Source: Xestospongia muta
Taxonomy: Eukaryota; Porifera; Demospongiae; Haplosclerida; Petrosiidae
Assembly (NCBI GenBank): GCA_963693285.1
Contig: OY848917.1
Coordinates: forward strand, 18,581,745-18,645,744
DNA length: 64,000 nucleotides
Direction of reading: 5' to 3'
The notes beneath the pieces were generated by a model. The model was not told the origin of the DNA, made no database searches, and saw only the letters and a program-made list of their open reading frames with translations. Both the position numbers and the translations under genes were made by a program. The number at the start of each line of letters is the position of its first letter. The first letter of the stretch is position 1. Shown here piece by piece: positions 1 to 51,500 of this stretch.

Positions 1-107
1 CACTACTCCACAGTGGTAAGGCAGAGCCATATGATCAGTTACTTGTACTTGTACATGTACAGTGTATGTAATATAGATGTAGTATAGATAGCTATAGTTT
101 GTATTAC

Positions 108-1950
108 CTGAACTGAGAACAAAGTATTGACTATCTCCATGGATACCAACAATACCTGGTCCAGTAGCTACATCAAGAACATTAGCAAACATGACAATAC
201 CAGCTATTAAACCAAATCCAAGTCCACCGACTAGAGAGATATAAAAGAGACAAATAGTATAGTCTGGTGTTGCTGACCAACCCTTCGCAATGAGAGGAAG
301 GGTCTGGGGATAAGTGTTTTCACTCTCTTAATACATGCTTAGGTCTAACTATGTTCTACCCACGTCCACATTCCTGCTATACGAGTCCTATATATGCTTG
401 TCCCCAGACCTTCCTCTCTTAGTGAAGGATCAGCAACACTAGACTATAAATTGCTGTACATGAAGTACATGTACAATAATAAATAGCAGAATTGTATAGA
501 TTAGTACATAGATAGGAACAGATATAAGGAGACACGTACGTTGTAGATTAGTTAGTATGTGACAACATTCTTACCGTAAGCAATTTTGTGCTTCCTAATG
601 TCAGACTTATCGTTACTGACTATCTCCAGTAAATGATCAGCTTTCCTAAAGAGTAATATATTTAATTGTGAAATTACACAAATGTCTCATCTTAAATGAA
701 TCATTACTTTCATAATAAGCACAGCATAATCTCTTCAAGTCACCATCATAATTATTAACATATTATATTTTTAATTCATGAAACCCGATATAACTATTAA
801 AATTTAGGGAGTGGGAATCTTTTTTAAATCCTGAGCTCATAACAACAAGTTAAACATGAGGATGGAGTGCCAACTAAATAGCTGAAATTCATAAGTTGCC
901 AATCATGGTTAAATAAGCACCCACTGAATTTTATACTGTAATAACATCCATACTAGAGAAAACATCATTATATTATAAAACATTATTATAGTCAAATTGA
1001 AATGATGCTGTGAGTGTACTCCTATTAAAGAGGTTTGATTGTAGTTGGGTATTATTTTATAATAATGAGATGAGACAAAATACATTAACTATCACAACAT
1101 TTGATGTATCATTTGTATTTTGTGTAGTCATGTGACTTACTTCAATAAACGGTAGTAGAGATATCTAAACACTTCCTGTAGTATTACTGAGAAAGGTAAG
1201 GTAAATGCTGGAGTGTCTCTTAAAGGCACCACTATAATCCATATCAAAGATGATATTAAAAGAGATAGCAACCAAAAGAAAGACCTAAAATAATGACAGA
1301 AAAGCATATATAAAGTTTTATTACATTAAGTCACTATTCTATTGTTATATCCTGTTTAGTTAACCAGGAATAATATTGGTTTAAATTAGGAGAGGTGTTA
1401 TTCCTCTTCACATAAACTTTGAGATATCCTAGTGAATTTAGTGAGTACTGTAATAGTTGCTAAAATTTGTATATGCTGAATTTTTTTATATAACAAATAA
1501 AATTAAGTTGAATGAGTGTGACTTGGAAAAAGCTAAAACTAATAGAAGCTAAATCAGAATGTTTTTAAATTGCTAAATTTAGTGATCTAAACTACATTCA
1601 CATCAGAGAAATACCACTCGATCTGAAAATGTTTGACCTCAATGATTTATACTTAACAAGTTTGTTAATTTCTTTATGTATTACAACAAGGCACAATTGA
1701 TTAAGCCATCTGCTTGGTAAACAGGATTTTGTACACAAGTTTAAAACAATAGATTATACCACACTTTCCGTATGTAATAGAGAAAGACCAGTCAGACTAA
1801 CTACCAAAGATGTCCGTACATACACAAACAGACTTACCCTAATATCATAGCAATGATTTCATGAGGTTGTCTTACAACAGTTGTAAAAAATAAAGCGACA
1901 GGAGGTCCAAATGCTATCAAGCTATAAGCAAAAGCAGCTAAGACAGTCAT
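108..1950 (-). CDS. APH1: APH-1, gamma-secretase subunit (N-terminal four exons; gene continues past the window start)
   Basis: Exons on the minus strand are 1838-1950, 1141-1284, 575-645 and 108-230, with GT-AG borders and an unbroken frame of 150 codons plus one base. APH-1 is a seven-pass membrane scaffold of gamma-secretase, the intramembrane protease that cleaves Notch- and APP-type stubs. The start exon encodes a hydrophobic N-terminus (MTVLAAFAYSLIAFGPPVAL), and the second exon a tryptophan-rich helix pair and the RYLYYRLLK stretch. The fourth carries VGGLGFGLIAGIV, which holds the family's GxxxGxxxG helix-packing motif in TM4, followed by GPGIVGIHGDSQYF, nearly identical to animal APH-1. 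The remaining C-terminal helices lie beyond base 1. The ATG at 1950 aligns with the family start. It is head-to-head with the gene at 2244. The orthology is secure; splice sites are read by eye. Confidence 0.93.
258..448. mobile_element. Small inverted-repeat element (MITE-like) in an APH-1 intron
   Basis: Bases 258-315 and 395-448 are imperfect inverted repeats of about 55 bp (left arm begins tatagtctggtgttgctga; the right arm reads the same on the other strand with a few changes and small gaps). The outermost bases are palindromic TATA, compatible with a TA target duplication. The core between the arms is under 80 bp and has no coding capacity. This is the architecture of a miniature inverted-repeat transposable element. 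The autonomous parent family is not identified. Confidence 0.75.
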
Positions 1951-2243
1951 CTTCTCTTGATTACCACGCCTTTTTGTTCCAATGTTAGTTTTCTAAATAC
2001 AAGTATGATAGTTATTTCGGTCAAAACGAGAGCTCCACCCACTTGAGCAAAGTCCAATCCTGCAGACTGCAGATCTACTAAGTTCCGTCAATTCTATTGC
2101 CTCTTTACTTAGTCTGATATGGATTCCCAGTCATTAAGGTTTGTATAAAACTGTATAATCATATTGGTATTTAATTGACGTAATTATTGAGAGATTAGTA
2201 GTAAGTGAACGCATTGTGCACGGACACCTATATATACCACAGC
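1951..2243. promoter_or_regulatory. Probable bidirectional promoter between APH-1 and the gene at 2244
   Basis: The start codons of two divergent genes are 293 bp apart, so the 5' UTRs and core promoters of both must fit here. No TATA box or other element can be assigned with confidence. The function is inferred from gene arrangement alone. Confidence 0.5.
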
Positions 2244-3608
2244 ATGTTTGATGTTGACTCATTGGCTTACAGATTCTGGAATGGTTCTTATTTAAAACGT
2301 TATATAGAAATAATGGACAATGCAGTACGGGTCTTCCCAACTCTCCAGACATTTTTTCAATTCAAGTGCTTTTGAGTGATTTGTATGGCTAGAACTCAAT
2401 ACACTCTAGTGGTTTGGTATATTGCCCTCAATAAATTGCATTCTTGAAAATAAACGTAATGTAATTGCTATACATATTGATAGTAATAGCAGTATTTTAA
2501 GACTATGGATCTAAGATAGAGTATATATAATGTGTGTAGACTTGTACATCATCCAGAGTCTACTTGTTTATTGTTATGAATTAAATTCATGATTGGTTGC
2601 TTAACATTGTTAAAATTTTTATTAACATGCAATCTGTGAATATTATTTTGTAGAAACGATAATAAATATATCAAGTGTTATTTGACACCATATCACACAC
2701 ACACACACATACATACATATATTCACACATACACATTGTATCATGTGTTACATTGTCTTCTTCACTATTATAGTACCAACAACAGTCCACCAAATGATTA
2801 TAAATTTGTGAAGGTACTAACTACATCTAAATTGTTTTATTTTTATTGTTAATTTATGTTATTCTAGCCACCCAAATTAGGTCAATTTATGAGAGGAGGA
2901 GGATCTGTTTTGTCTTATGCAAATCGATTTAAACAAACACCTGATGAATCTGATGGTACACGCAAATTTAAAAGAGTCTCATCTCTTACAACTGATTACA
3001 ACTTTTTGTCTCCCACTAATTCTAATACAAATGAAAAAAATCACTCAATGTGTGAAAGTTATGACAATAATACTGCTGGTTTACCCAAAGAAACAATTGG
3101 TCACGATGATGTATTTATCCAAAAGTCTCCAGATGAATTGAAAGGAAATACTCAAGGACAACTTTATAGACCTCAGAAACAAACCGCTGCTTTGCCAAGT
3201 GACAAAAATGAACTAAACCCAAACATGGAAACAACTGGAAGTTCTCCTACCAATAAAATAACAAAGTCATGGGAAGAAGGTATCAGGACAGATGAATGTC
3301 AATCTAATTATATACCAAAACGTAAACATAGACTGGGAAAATTTACATCACAAGAACCTTATACTGAGTCTCCTCCTTTTAACCAAGTCTCACCTTCAAA
3401 TGATCATAACAGAGAAGAAATCACTTCCTGTCATAAGAGTATGCCTACAGAAACAACATTCTCACATGTCCAGACATCTCGATCAAGTGATGATGTCACT
3501 CCTCTTGTCCAGTCAAAAGTGACGATAGAAGTATCTTCTGGTAAAAAAGCTAATGATCATGATCCTACCACTTGTTTTTTAAAGGAATCTTTTGTTGTCT
3601 ATGTTTGA
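2244..3608 (+). CDS. Unrecognised protein, three exons, about 300 aa
   Basis: Proposed exons are 2244-2365, 2774-2813 and 2868-3608. The phases fit (2, then 0), giving 301 codons with the stop. The first donor (AA|GTGCTT) is weak, so that junction rests mainly on frame continuity; the third exon alone is open for 247 codons. In-frame stops lie just upstream of the ATG at 2244. Residues 1-75 look globular and basic/aromatic (LAYRFWNGSYLKRYIEIMD; then KPPKLGQFMRGGGSVLSYAN). The remaining ~225 residues are rich in Ser, Thr, Asn, Pro and Lys with no membrane segment or known motif, and are probably disordered. I do not recognise the family. The head-to-head position next to APH-1 suggests shared transcriptional control, not shared function. 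Confidence 0.6.
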
Positions 3609-4043
3609 ATTAATTATTGTACATCAGGCTCCAATTTGGCTCCTTAATTGAATTACTAACAATTAAATAATTTTCTTATACAAATACATATGTATATATT
3701 TCCTTTATTTTTAGTATATAGTCTTTAGCAAAAATTTAAAATTCCATTACATATTACAAGAAAGACCACATAGTCATCCAGTAATTATGAGCAATAAGTC
3801 TAGCTTATAATATATTATACACAATGATAACACATAGAACTGAAGAGTCAGAAACAAGCAGTAATGTTGACACCATGTCTGTGGTCACGCTTTATATGAA
3901 ACTCAAGTGTGTTAACTAGTGACATTAATGTTAACAAGCAAATACCAAAATGAATCAGCATTCTAATATCTTATTCAGTAGATTGATCAGTGTATCATTC
4001 AATAAGACTGTCAACGTTCAGATCTATCATATTTGATAGTAAG
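3609..4043. other. Intergenic, AT-rich; nothing recognised
   Basis: This stretch separates the unknown gene's stop from the GTPase start. It should hold the 3' UTR of the first and the 5' UTR/promoter of the second. No repeat, RNA gene or ORF of note is seen. Confidence 0.6.
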
Positions 4044-5147
4044 ATGGAAGAATCTAAAGAGGAGAAAGTTACTAAAACAAAATGCAAAAGTCATGGAATA
4101 TCTTGTTGCAAAGGAGTGAAAAGTGATTTTCGTATTCTTGTTCTAGGTCACACTGGGAGTGGTAAATCGACATTAATCAATGCTATGTTAGGAGATCACT
4201 TGGCAAAACAATCGTACTCTTCAGCTCCAACACCACATGCCACAGCTGAACTACATTATAGCCATGTAGCAGGAATGGAAATAGTTGCCTATGATACACC
4301 AGGCTTCCTTGATCCTCGAATATCTACTACAGAGCTCTTGGGTCAATTGAAAAATGACTATCCCCTTGGATTTGACTTGATCTTGTTGTGTTATCGAATA
4401 ATCGATCGAGTCGACAAGAAGACAGTGGATTATCTTCAATGTTTGTGTACAAACTTTATGACCAACTATATTGATCAACCATTTATCGTAGCTTTAACAT
4501 TCGGAAATCTCTTTTTAGAATTGAATGAAATTGCTGATCTCAAGCATCAAGAAGCTAAGCGAGTAGTCATAAATAGAAAAATAGATGAAATTAAGACATC
4601 ATTTAATGAGATAAGCATGAAGAGTCTCAATGGAATGGCAATATTTGATAATATCCCATTTGTTATTACTGGTACTATGAAACAGAGACAATTGCCTAAC
4701 ACAACAGATTGGCTAAATGACCTTTGGATTGTTTGTTATGAGCAATGTAAATGTGATGTCAAACCAATTATTAACAACTTTCGTATCCAACTAGGTTTAG
4801 TATCTTCTATTGATGATCTCACTACAACATTAGCTAGTGGTATATCTACAATTGGTATGGTTGTTAGTACTGTCATTGTCCCAGGACTTTGGTTATCTAT
4901 CGGTGGTGTGACAGAGGCAATAGTAGGTGGAGATTCAGCTACAACAGGAACAACTGCAGGAGACAAACAATTAAAAGGAGCTTCAAATTTATTCGCCACA
5001 TCTAAGGAGAAACAAACTACTGCTGCAGACAATTTTGATGCTGATACATTACATTGCAAACAAGAGATAACATACAGTGTTGTTTGCCTACCATCAGCAC
5101 AAGTTGATGATTTCTCTTCTGATGTATTCAAAGCAATAGGATTGTAG
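4044..5147 (+). CDS. AIG1/GIMAP-like GTPase, intronless, 367 aa
   Basis: The protein has an N-terminal P-loop GTPase domain. Seen motifs: G1 GHTGSGKST at residues 35-43 and G3 DTPGF at 84-88. A G4-like position (LTFGN) follows a hydrophobic strand, but the canonical TKxD is absent. The order and the 'LINAML' after the P-loop resemble AIG1/GIMAP and related septin-like GTPases. Residues ~269-290 (IGMVVSTVIVPGLWLSIGG) are hydrophobic and could anchor the protein in a membrane, as in some GIMAPs. The C-terminal ~70 residues are Ser/Thr-rich. The ATG at 4044 has a good context (AAGATGG); the frame is open further upstream but without an ATG. Polyadenylation-type AATAAA signals lie at 5229 and 5249. 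Being a single exon among intron-bearing neighbours, it may be a retrocopy or a member of an intron-poor family. In animals GIMAP-type proteins are linked to immunity and organelle membranes; that role is inference. Confidence 0.8.
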   Translation: MEESKEEKVTKTKCKSHGISCCKGVKSDFRILVLGHTGSGKSTLINAMLGDHLAKQSYSSAPTPHATAELHYSHVAGMEIVAYDTPGFLDPRISTTELLGQLKNDYPLGFDLILLCYRIIDRVDKKTVDYLQCLCTNFMTNYIDQPFIVALTFGNLFLELNEIADLKHQEAKRVVINRKIDEIKTSFNEISMKSLNGMAIFDNIPFVITGTMKQRQLPNTTDWLNDLWIVCYEQCKCDVKPIINNFRIQLGLVSSIDDLTTTLASGISTIGMVVSTVIVPGLWLSIGGVTEAIVGGDSATTGTTAGDKQLKGASNLFATSKEKQTTAADNFDADTLHCKQEITYSVVCLPSAQVDDFSSDVFKAIGL

Positions 5148-6112
5148 TAGAGCATTTAACTTGTAAAATGAAGCTTTTTATATCTTTCTTCATTTTAAAA
5201 TAACGTTTCCCTATAATATGTATCATATAATAAAATTATTATAATTTTAATAAATTGTAATTCCATTTTGGTGAGGTTTTAGTTAATCAATGCAATGTCT
5301 TGTAATGAGATGCATTCATATTTTGCAGTACTTTTATTCATTGTATAAGCAGGCATTACTTGAGAAGCTTATACATAGAGCTCATCATCACTTACATAAT
5401 TGATTGTATGCTTATGCTAGATAACGTAATAAGCTAGTTTTATTCTTGCCCCTTAATAATATAGTTTTAGTTTTAGCTGTTTTAACTGTTCAGTGATGCT
5501 GGTAATCATGTTAATGAGAATTATTAATAAGCTCATAATCCACACACACACACACACACTGCACCCACAAGAGCATGATGACAAAATTCGAAAAGAAGTA
5601 AAAACAAAGGCTGTGTGTTCACCAGCGTCTGCAAACATCATGGCCTCTGGAGGTGGTTACCAGCATACTCGTTAAAAAATTACAGGCATCCCATAAAGCT
5701 AAATCAAAGGATTATCAAACATGACAGCACTCCACTGTCTTGTACAACCTTGTTCTGCTACGTTATTAATTCCCATTCAAGGAAATACTACCACACATCA
5801 ACTACATGCTCAGAGCCTGCATCACATTACCAGTTCAAGGAATAACTATTTACAATTTACATTAATATTATACTTTGTGAACTGTAACAAATTAAATAAC
5901 AATTATATTGTCGTTGTCTGCAATAAAACAAAATATAAAAAAAACACAACTTGCAGTAACCATTATACAAGAAAATCATTCTTCTTCCATCATAGATACA
6001 TGATAGGATGTTTATCTTTTGACATCCACCATCTGTTAAGTCAAACAATGGTTGTTTCTGGCAATATACATATCAGTTAATAAAAAATTAGTAGGTGGCT
6101 AGGATTATGTCT
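5148..6112. other. Intergenic between GTPase and JMJD6 3' ends
   Basis: This holds the 3' ends of two convergent genes, a (CA)n run near 5541-5559, and otherwise AT-rich sequence. A short plus-strand open stretch at 5570-5675 could be a transposon scrap, but no family is recognisable. No other gene is supported. Confidence 0.5.
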
Positions 6113-37813
<31,701 letters not shown>

Positions 37814-38025
37814 TACACATGATGTTGTCATTTAGTAAGTGAGCAAGAGCCAGTTCTTTCGTAGCTTTCACTGGCTCACCCTTTGTCCTTTGACTCCGGC
37901 CGTACCTTAGCACGTGTTATTATTACTAAAAATTAAATTATTATCAATGAATAATAATTAACTCCGCCTACTGTTGACAATTACAAAATAAAAAGACACA
38001 TTTATAATATGGGATATATTAGATG

Positions 38026-38605
38026 TTAGTCATCAGATATAAGGCTCTGCATTCCATCAGCTGGATTCATACAGTCACCCATTTCTTCACACATGTTACA
38101 TAAACACATGTAGCACAAAATTCCAGCACAACAGCACAACATGTATTGCATCATAGTCTGACAACACTAGTAAAATAATAAATAGCATGAAAATTATACT
38201 ATTGTAGTAACCTAAATAAAATCATTTGCACTAATATATATTTTGGATTGAAATCAAACTACAGAATACACAGAAAGGATTGCTAACCCCTTCACTTTTT
38301 GACCCATTTTGTTGTTGTTGTTGTTGTTGATATGGCTGCTGATAATATTGGCCTTGTTGATAATCTGGATTGGCAGGATAATATCCTTGAGGGGGTGGCG
38401 GTGGTGGTGGTGGCGGCAGCGGCAGTAACTGTTCTTGTCCTGTACCATAATAGGGTAGAGGTTGATGTCCAGTCAATGGCTGTTCAAATTGATTATAAAC
38501 AAATTGAGGAGGTGGTGGTGGCGGTGGTGGTTGGAACATTGGTTCAGTTTGTGTAGCATAGTAAGGATTTAGATTGGATCCAGGAGCCACTGGATAGCCT
38601 GACAT
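38026..38605 (-). CDS. Pro/Gln/Tyr-rich protein with CYSTM-like cysteine tail, about 158 aa
   Basis: Proposed exons are 38270-38605 and 38026-38166 (minus), 159 codons with the stop; the donor could instead be a few codons earlier (GTTAGC). The N-terminal ~110 residues are low complexity: MSGYPVAPGSNLNPYY, two runs of 8-10 prolines, YYPANPDYQQGQYYQQPYQ and poly-Gln. The C-terminal exon encodes CCQTMMQYMLCCCAGILCYM, then CLCNMCEE and an acidic end. The layout, a proline/tyrosine-rich head and a short Cys-rich hydrophobic tail, is that of CYSTM proteins, small tail-anchored and likely palmitoylated stress-response membrane proteins. Family membership is inferred. It lies 212 bp upstream of the JMJD6 start on the same strand and is head-to-head with the protease. 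Confidence 0.65.
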
Positions 38606-39007
38606 GATAGTCTACTATTACCTCAACTTTTAGTCCTCACAGCTTGCAAAGATCTGCACTATTAAATTTACTTCAAATATAACTATTTTGCATTGATCTC
38701 ATGCAGTGCCTCTAACTGAACTACGTTATTACAATCACAGCACTAAACACACAGTAATATACTGAATTGAAGGTATGCAGGTGCTATCACTTAAAATGTT
38801 CACACCAACCTATGAAATATGATATACATATGTGTTGATTGTTATAGTACACTGTGGAGAACTTCAGTAAATGAACATCTACAATCTACATAACCAACAA
38901 AGAATTCTATTCATAACGCTTTCACAATCTGATAGGCAATTAGCCACGCCTCGAGCCTCGCCTATAATTTGTCACTACCGTTTTGCTTTGTTGACTACAA
39001 ACGAACA
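38606..39007. promoter_or_regulatory. Probable bidirectional promoter between the CYSTM-like gene and the M16 protease
   Basis: 402 bp separate two divergent start codons. No recognisable TATA box or factor site can be assigned; the call is from arrangement only. Confidence 0.5.
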
Positions 39008-48229
<9,222 letters not shown>

Positions 48230-48551
48230 TATTAATACTATACTTTATAAATATTAATATAACTTTACTTTCTTCTGTAAAACAAGTTTGATTTCGCACT
48301 GCTCATTTTTAGCATTTATATGTAATTATTACATATTTGCTAGATATAAAATTTATTTTGTTGCTGATTTGTAAATTTCTTTTCGTATAACTTTTTTTTA
48401 CAAAGCAGTTTATTTGATTAGCAATTTCAAAATTATAGCAGCATCTACTCAAACAAAAATATCTAGCAATTACAAAAATTATAGCAGCACCTAAAATATT
48501 GATATTTCATACAAAAATAAAGCAAGTTTGCAGCAAAATATAATTAGTTAA
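48230..48551. other. Convergent 3' region between the M16 protease and the SRCR receptor
   Basis: 322 bp between two stop codons on opposite strands, AT-rich with short related repeats (caattacaaaaattatagcag-like) at 48420-48500. It should contain both 3' UTRs. No gene is seen. Confidence 0.7.
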
Positions 48552-51500
48552 TTATGAGAGAAGTTCATCATCTTTATCTGGTATGAATTCCTTATCGTCA
48601 TAATCAGATTGAACAGACAATGGATTGCTTAGTTGTAAAGAACTCATTTTTTGTGGAATATCACTATTACGTCCTGCCTTGTCAATAGACAACTTTCTCA
48701 TTCTAGCAATGATGCAGATCATTATGATGATTCTGTGGAGAAGACAATACAAAAATGAAAAGGTAAGTATCAATTATATGAACACCAAATTTTACCCTAA
48801 TCTTTCACACATCAATAAAATATAAAAAATATAATTAGTTATCATCTATATGTCCTTACCCAATAGTCATAATACAGATTGCTATTATAAGAAACAAGAG
48901 TCCAGAGATGAACAGTGATCCATTTATTTTAGAGGTCTGTTGAAGTGTTACTGGTGATGGTGATGTCACTATGATTGTTGGTTTATTCGTCATTGATGAT
49001 ACAGGTGTACTGGTCAATGTCTCTGACACTATTACTATATAGAAGATGTACATTATTTTATGTGTCAATAAGATATGATGGTAATATGATAATAAGTATG
49101 AATTAGCAATATGATGTATATGGTAGTTTTTCTAATGTATTACACATACTTTGTATGCACACATAATTTAATTTAATGTGTTCTGTTATTATTATAATTA
49201 CCTCCACAATCAACACCAGCAACTTTAGATTTATATGTCCTGCCTACATATAATTCTAAAGTATGATGAGAACAGTCTGATAACTCCTCTTCTTGACCAC
49301 GACAATTAACATTGCTGTATCGTATTGCTCGTTTAGGATGTCCATAAGTGGAATTGAACACAGCCATTCCAGCTATAGTGAGTAGTATAATTAGTATTTC
49401 CTCTCAACATAAACATACCACTAGCATTGTATCCTCCAAGTTGTCGACACACAACTCTGGCATCATTGTCATCCCAACCATGTTCTGCCACTAGACACCA
49501 AACATTGTCTAGACATATCTCAACTGTTCCTTGAAACATATGAGCACCACCAGTAAGTTGAATATCTCCTTCTTTACAGCCTGCAATTAGAGGAAGTAGT
49601 ACTAAATGATTTGTTTGAAGTCATACAATAGATGAGATTTAAAATGACATGTATTACAATTTTTTGGATAATGTCATGAGACGTTTCACCTTGTATGAAC
49701 AAATATACCATTGGTTTAAGTGAAATTAAAAGTGTAAAAGGTCACAATACAAAGTCAAGTAAAATTTACCTTATTAAGAAAACTTGGGCCCAAATTTTAC
49801 CTCAAACTCATGCTATTACAAATTAAATGTATACTTTGAAGTAGTATATATAGCCTTAAGAAAAGACAGCTTGACCTGGCACAAGGTGCCTTCAAGCTAT
49901 TTTTAGTCAATATACATGATTACTTAATTTCTTGGACAAAGTGCCTATTTTTCAGCTCACAACTACTGCAAAATATAAAGATACTATATACTTACTGAAG
50001 TGTAACATAAGGAGATTGAAACAATTGCATTGAGATTTTTCCCATTAGCAACTATTTCTGAGCGATTTGTTTGCAAACTACAATTACCTTATTATTTTGA
50101 TTAACACTTGGTACATCAAAAACAGTGGAAATTAGGTTTTATAGACAAGCATATGATTAAACAAATACAGTACATCTGGAAAGTTTGTAATATATTACTT
50201 TTTGTGGTAATTTATAATAAGGAAAATGTGGCCCAACAAACTGCAATAGTAATAACTATGGATAAACTATGAAAAGACAAAAATTAATGCTCATAAAATT
50301 TTTTTAATTAATTAATTAAAAGCTATCAAAATTTTCTGAAATAACAATTGTAATGTATGATTATATTGATATAGTATACTGAAATCACTACCCGGTGAGT
50401 ATTGAGTATTTACATATCTTAACAAACTTACCATCATAACACAGAAGGCCAATAATGTACCTGCTATTACAAAAAAATTTTGGAAAAACAGATTTAGAGC
50501 ATTTAGAGAGATCTTGTTCATGTCCATAGCACTCTACATTGCTATATACAATTGGTTGACCTCCATATCCATAACTACCAGATCGATCAATAATAGCTCC
50601 TGTCAATTAAATTGAAATGATATGGTTTCTGTAATGTTATATCTTACCATTTGTATTACTGTATCCAAGTTGTTTACAAGCAACATATGCTGCTGATTTT
50701 CTAAAGTTAGTAGCGCAAATTTGTCCCCACACTCCATTAGCACAAACTTCAAGTCGTCCTTCTCTATCCAAAGTACCATTAACCAGACGAACTTCACCTT
50801 CATTACAGTTATCAGACTCTACAAACAAATCACTTTTACTACCAAATCAAATGTAAACTATATCAGTGGTTATTATTGTGACTATACTCTTTGGACATCA
50901 TACTGAATAATTATACTAAGAAAACAATATAATATTTAATATCTCTGTTAAAATATTTATAATCCAATTGTTATTACTGTATTTTATATGGGAGTTACAA
51001 ATAATGATAGAGGTAACTTGTGTATAGTACTTATAACAACTTACCATGACACTTCAATCCAATACGATTATATTGACAACCAAAGCTATTACACTGACTT
51101 CCAACATTAAGAGAACAGTATTTGATATTGTTATATTGCTTCCTACAGTTTTGGCTGGATAAATAGACTTCTGTTGTTCCAGTTCCATAACGTCCATCAG
51201 TTATAACTGTCGCATCTATATTAAGATGAGTGGTATGTACATTATTAAAATGTGTTGTATTCTAAATCCCTAGACAAATCCCAAACCTTACACTTTAAAC
51301 TCTAAAGCATTGACTTAATACAATATATAGTCATAACATGCAAACACTTCATGTTAACTATATACTTAGAATATATGGCTTAGGACTTATTCCACTGTTT
51401 CCCATTGCTTAGCTTGATCTACATCATGAGAGAAATTATTCCATCAAAAACAGTGTAGTAAAATAGGGAGAAAAGTAGGAGGAGGCAAGGGGATGCACCG

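Noticed and set aside
2134..2352. Minus-strand 72-aa frame upstream of APH-1
   Set aside because: It overlaps the first exon of the plus-strand gene, which has better splice and frame logic.
3990..4043. Upstream extension of the GTPase frame
   Set aside because: The extended start is GTG, not used here; the first ATG at 4044 has a good context.
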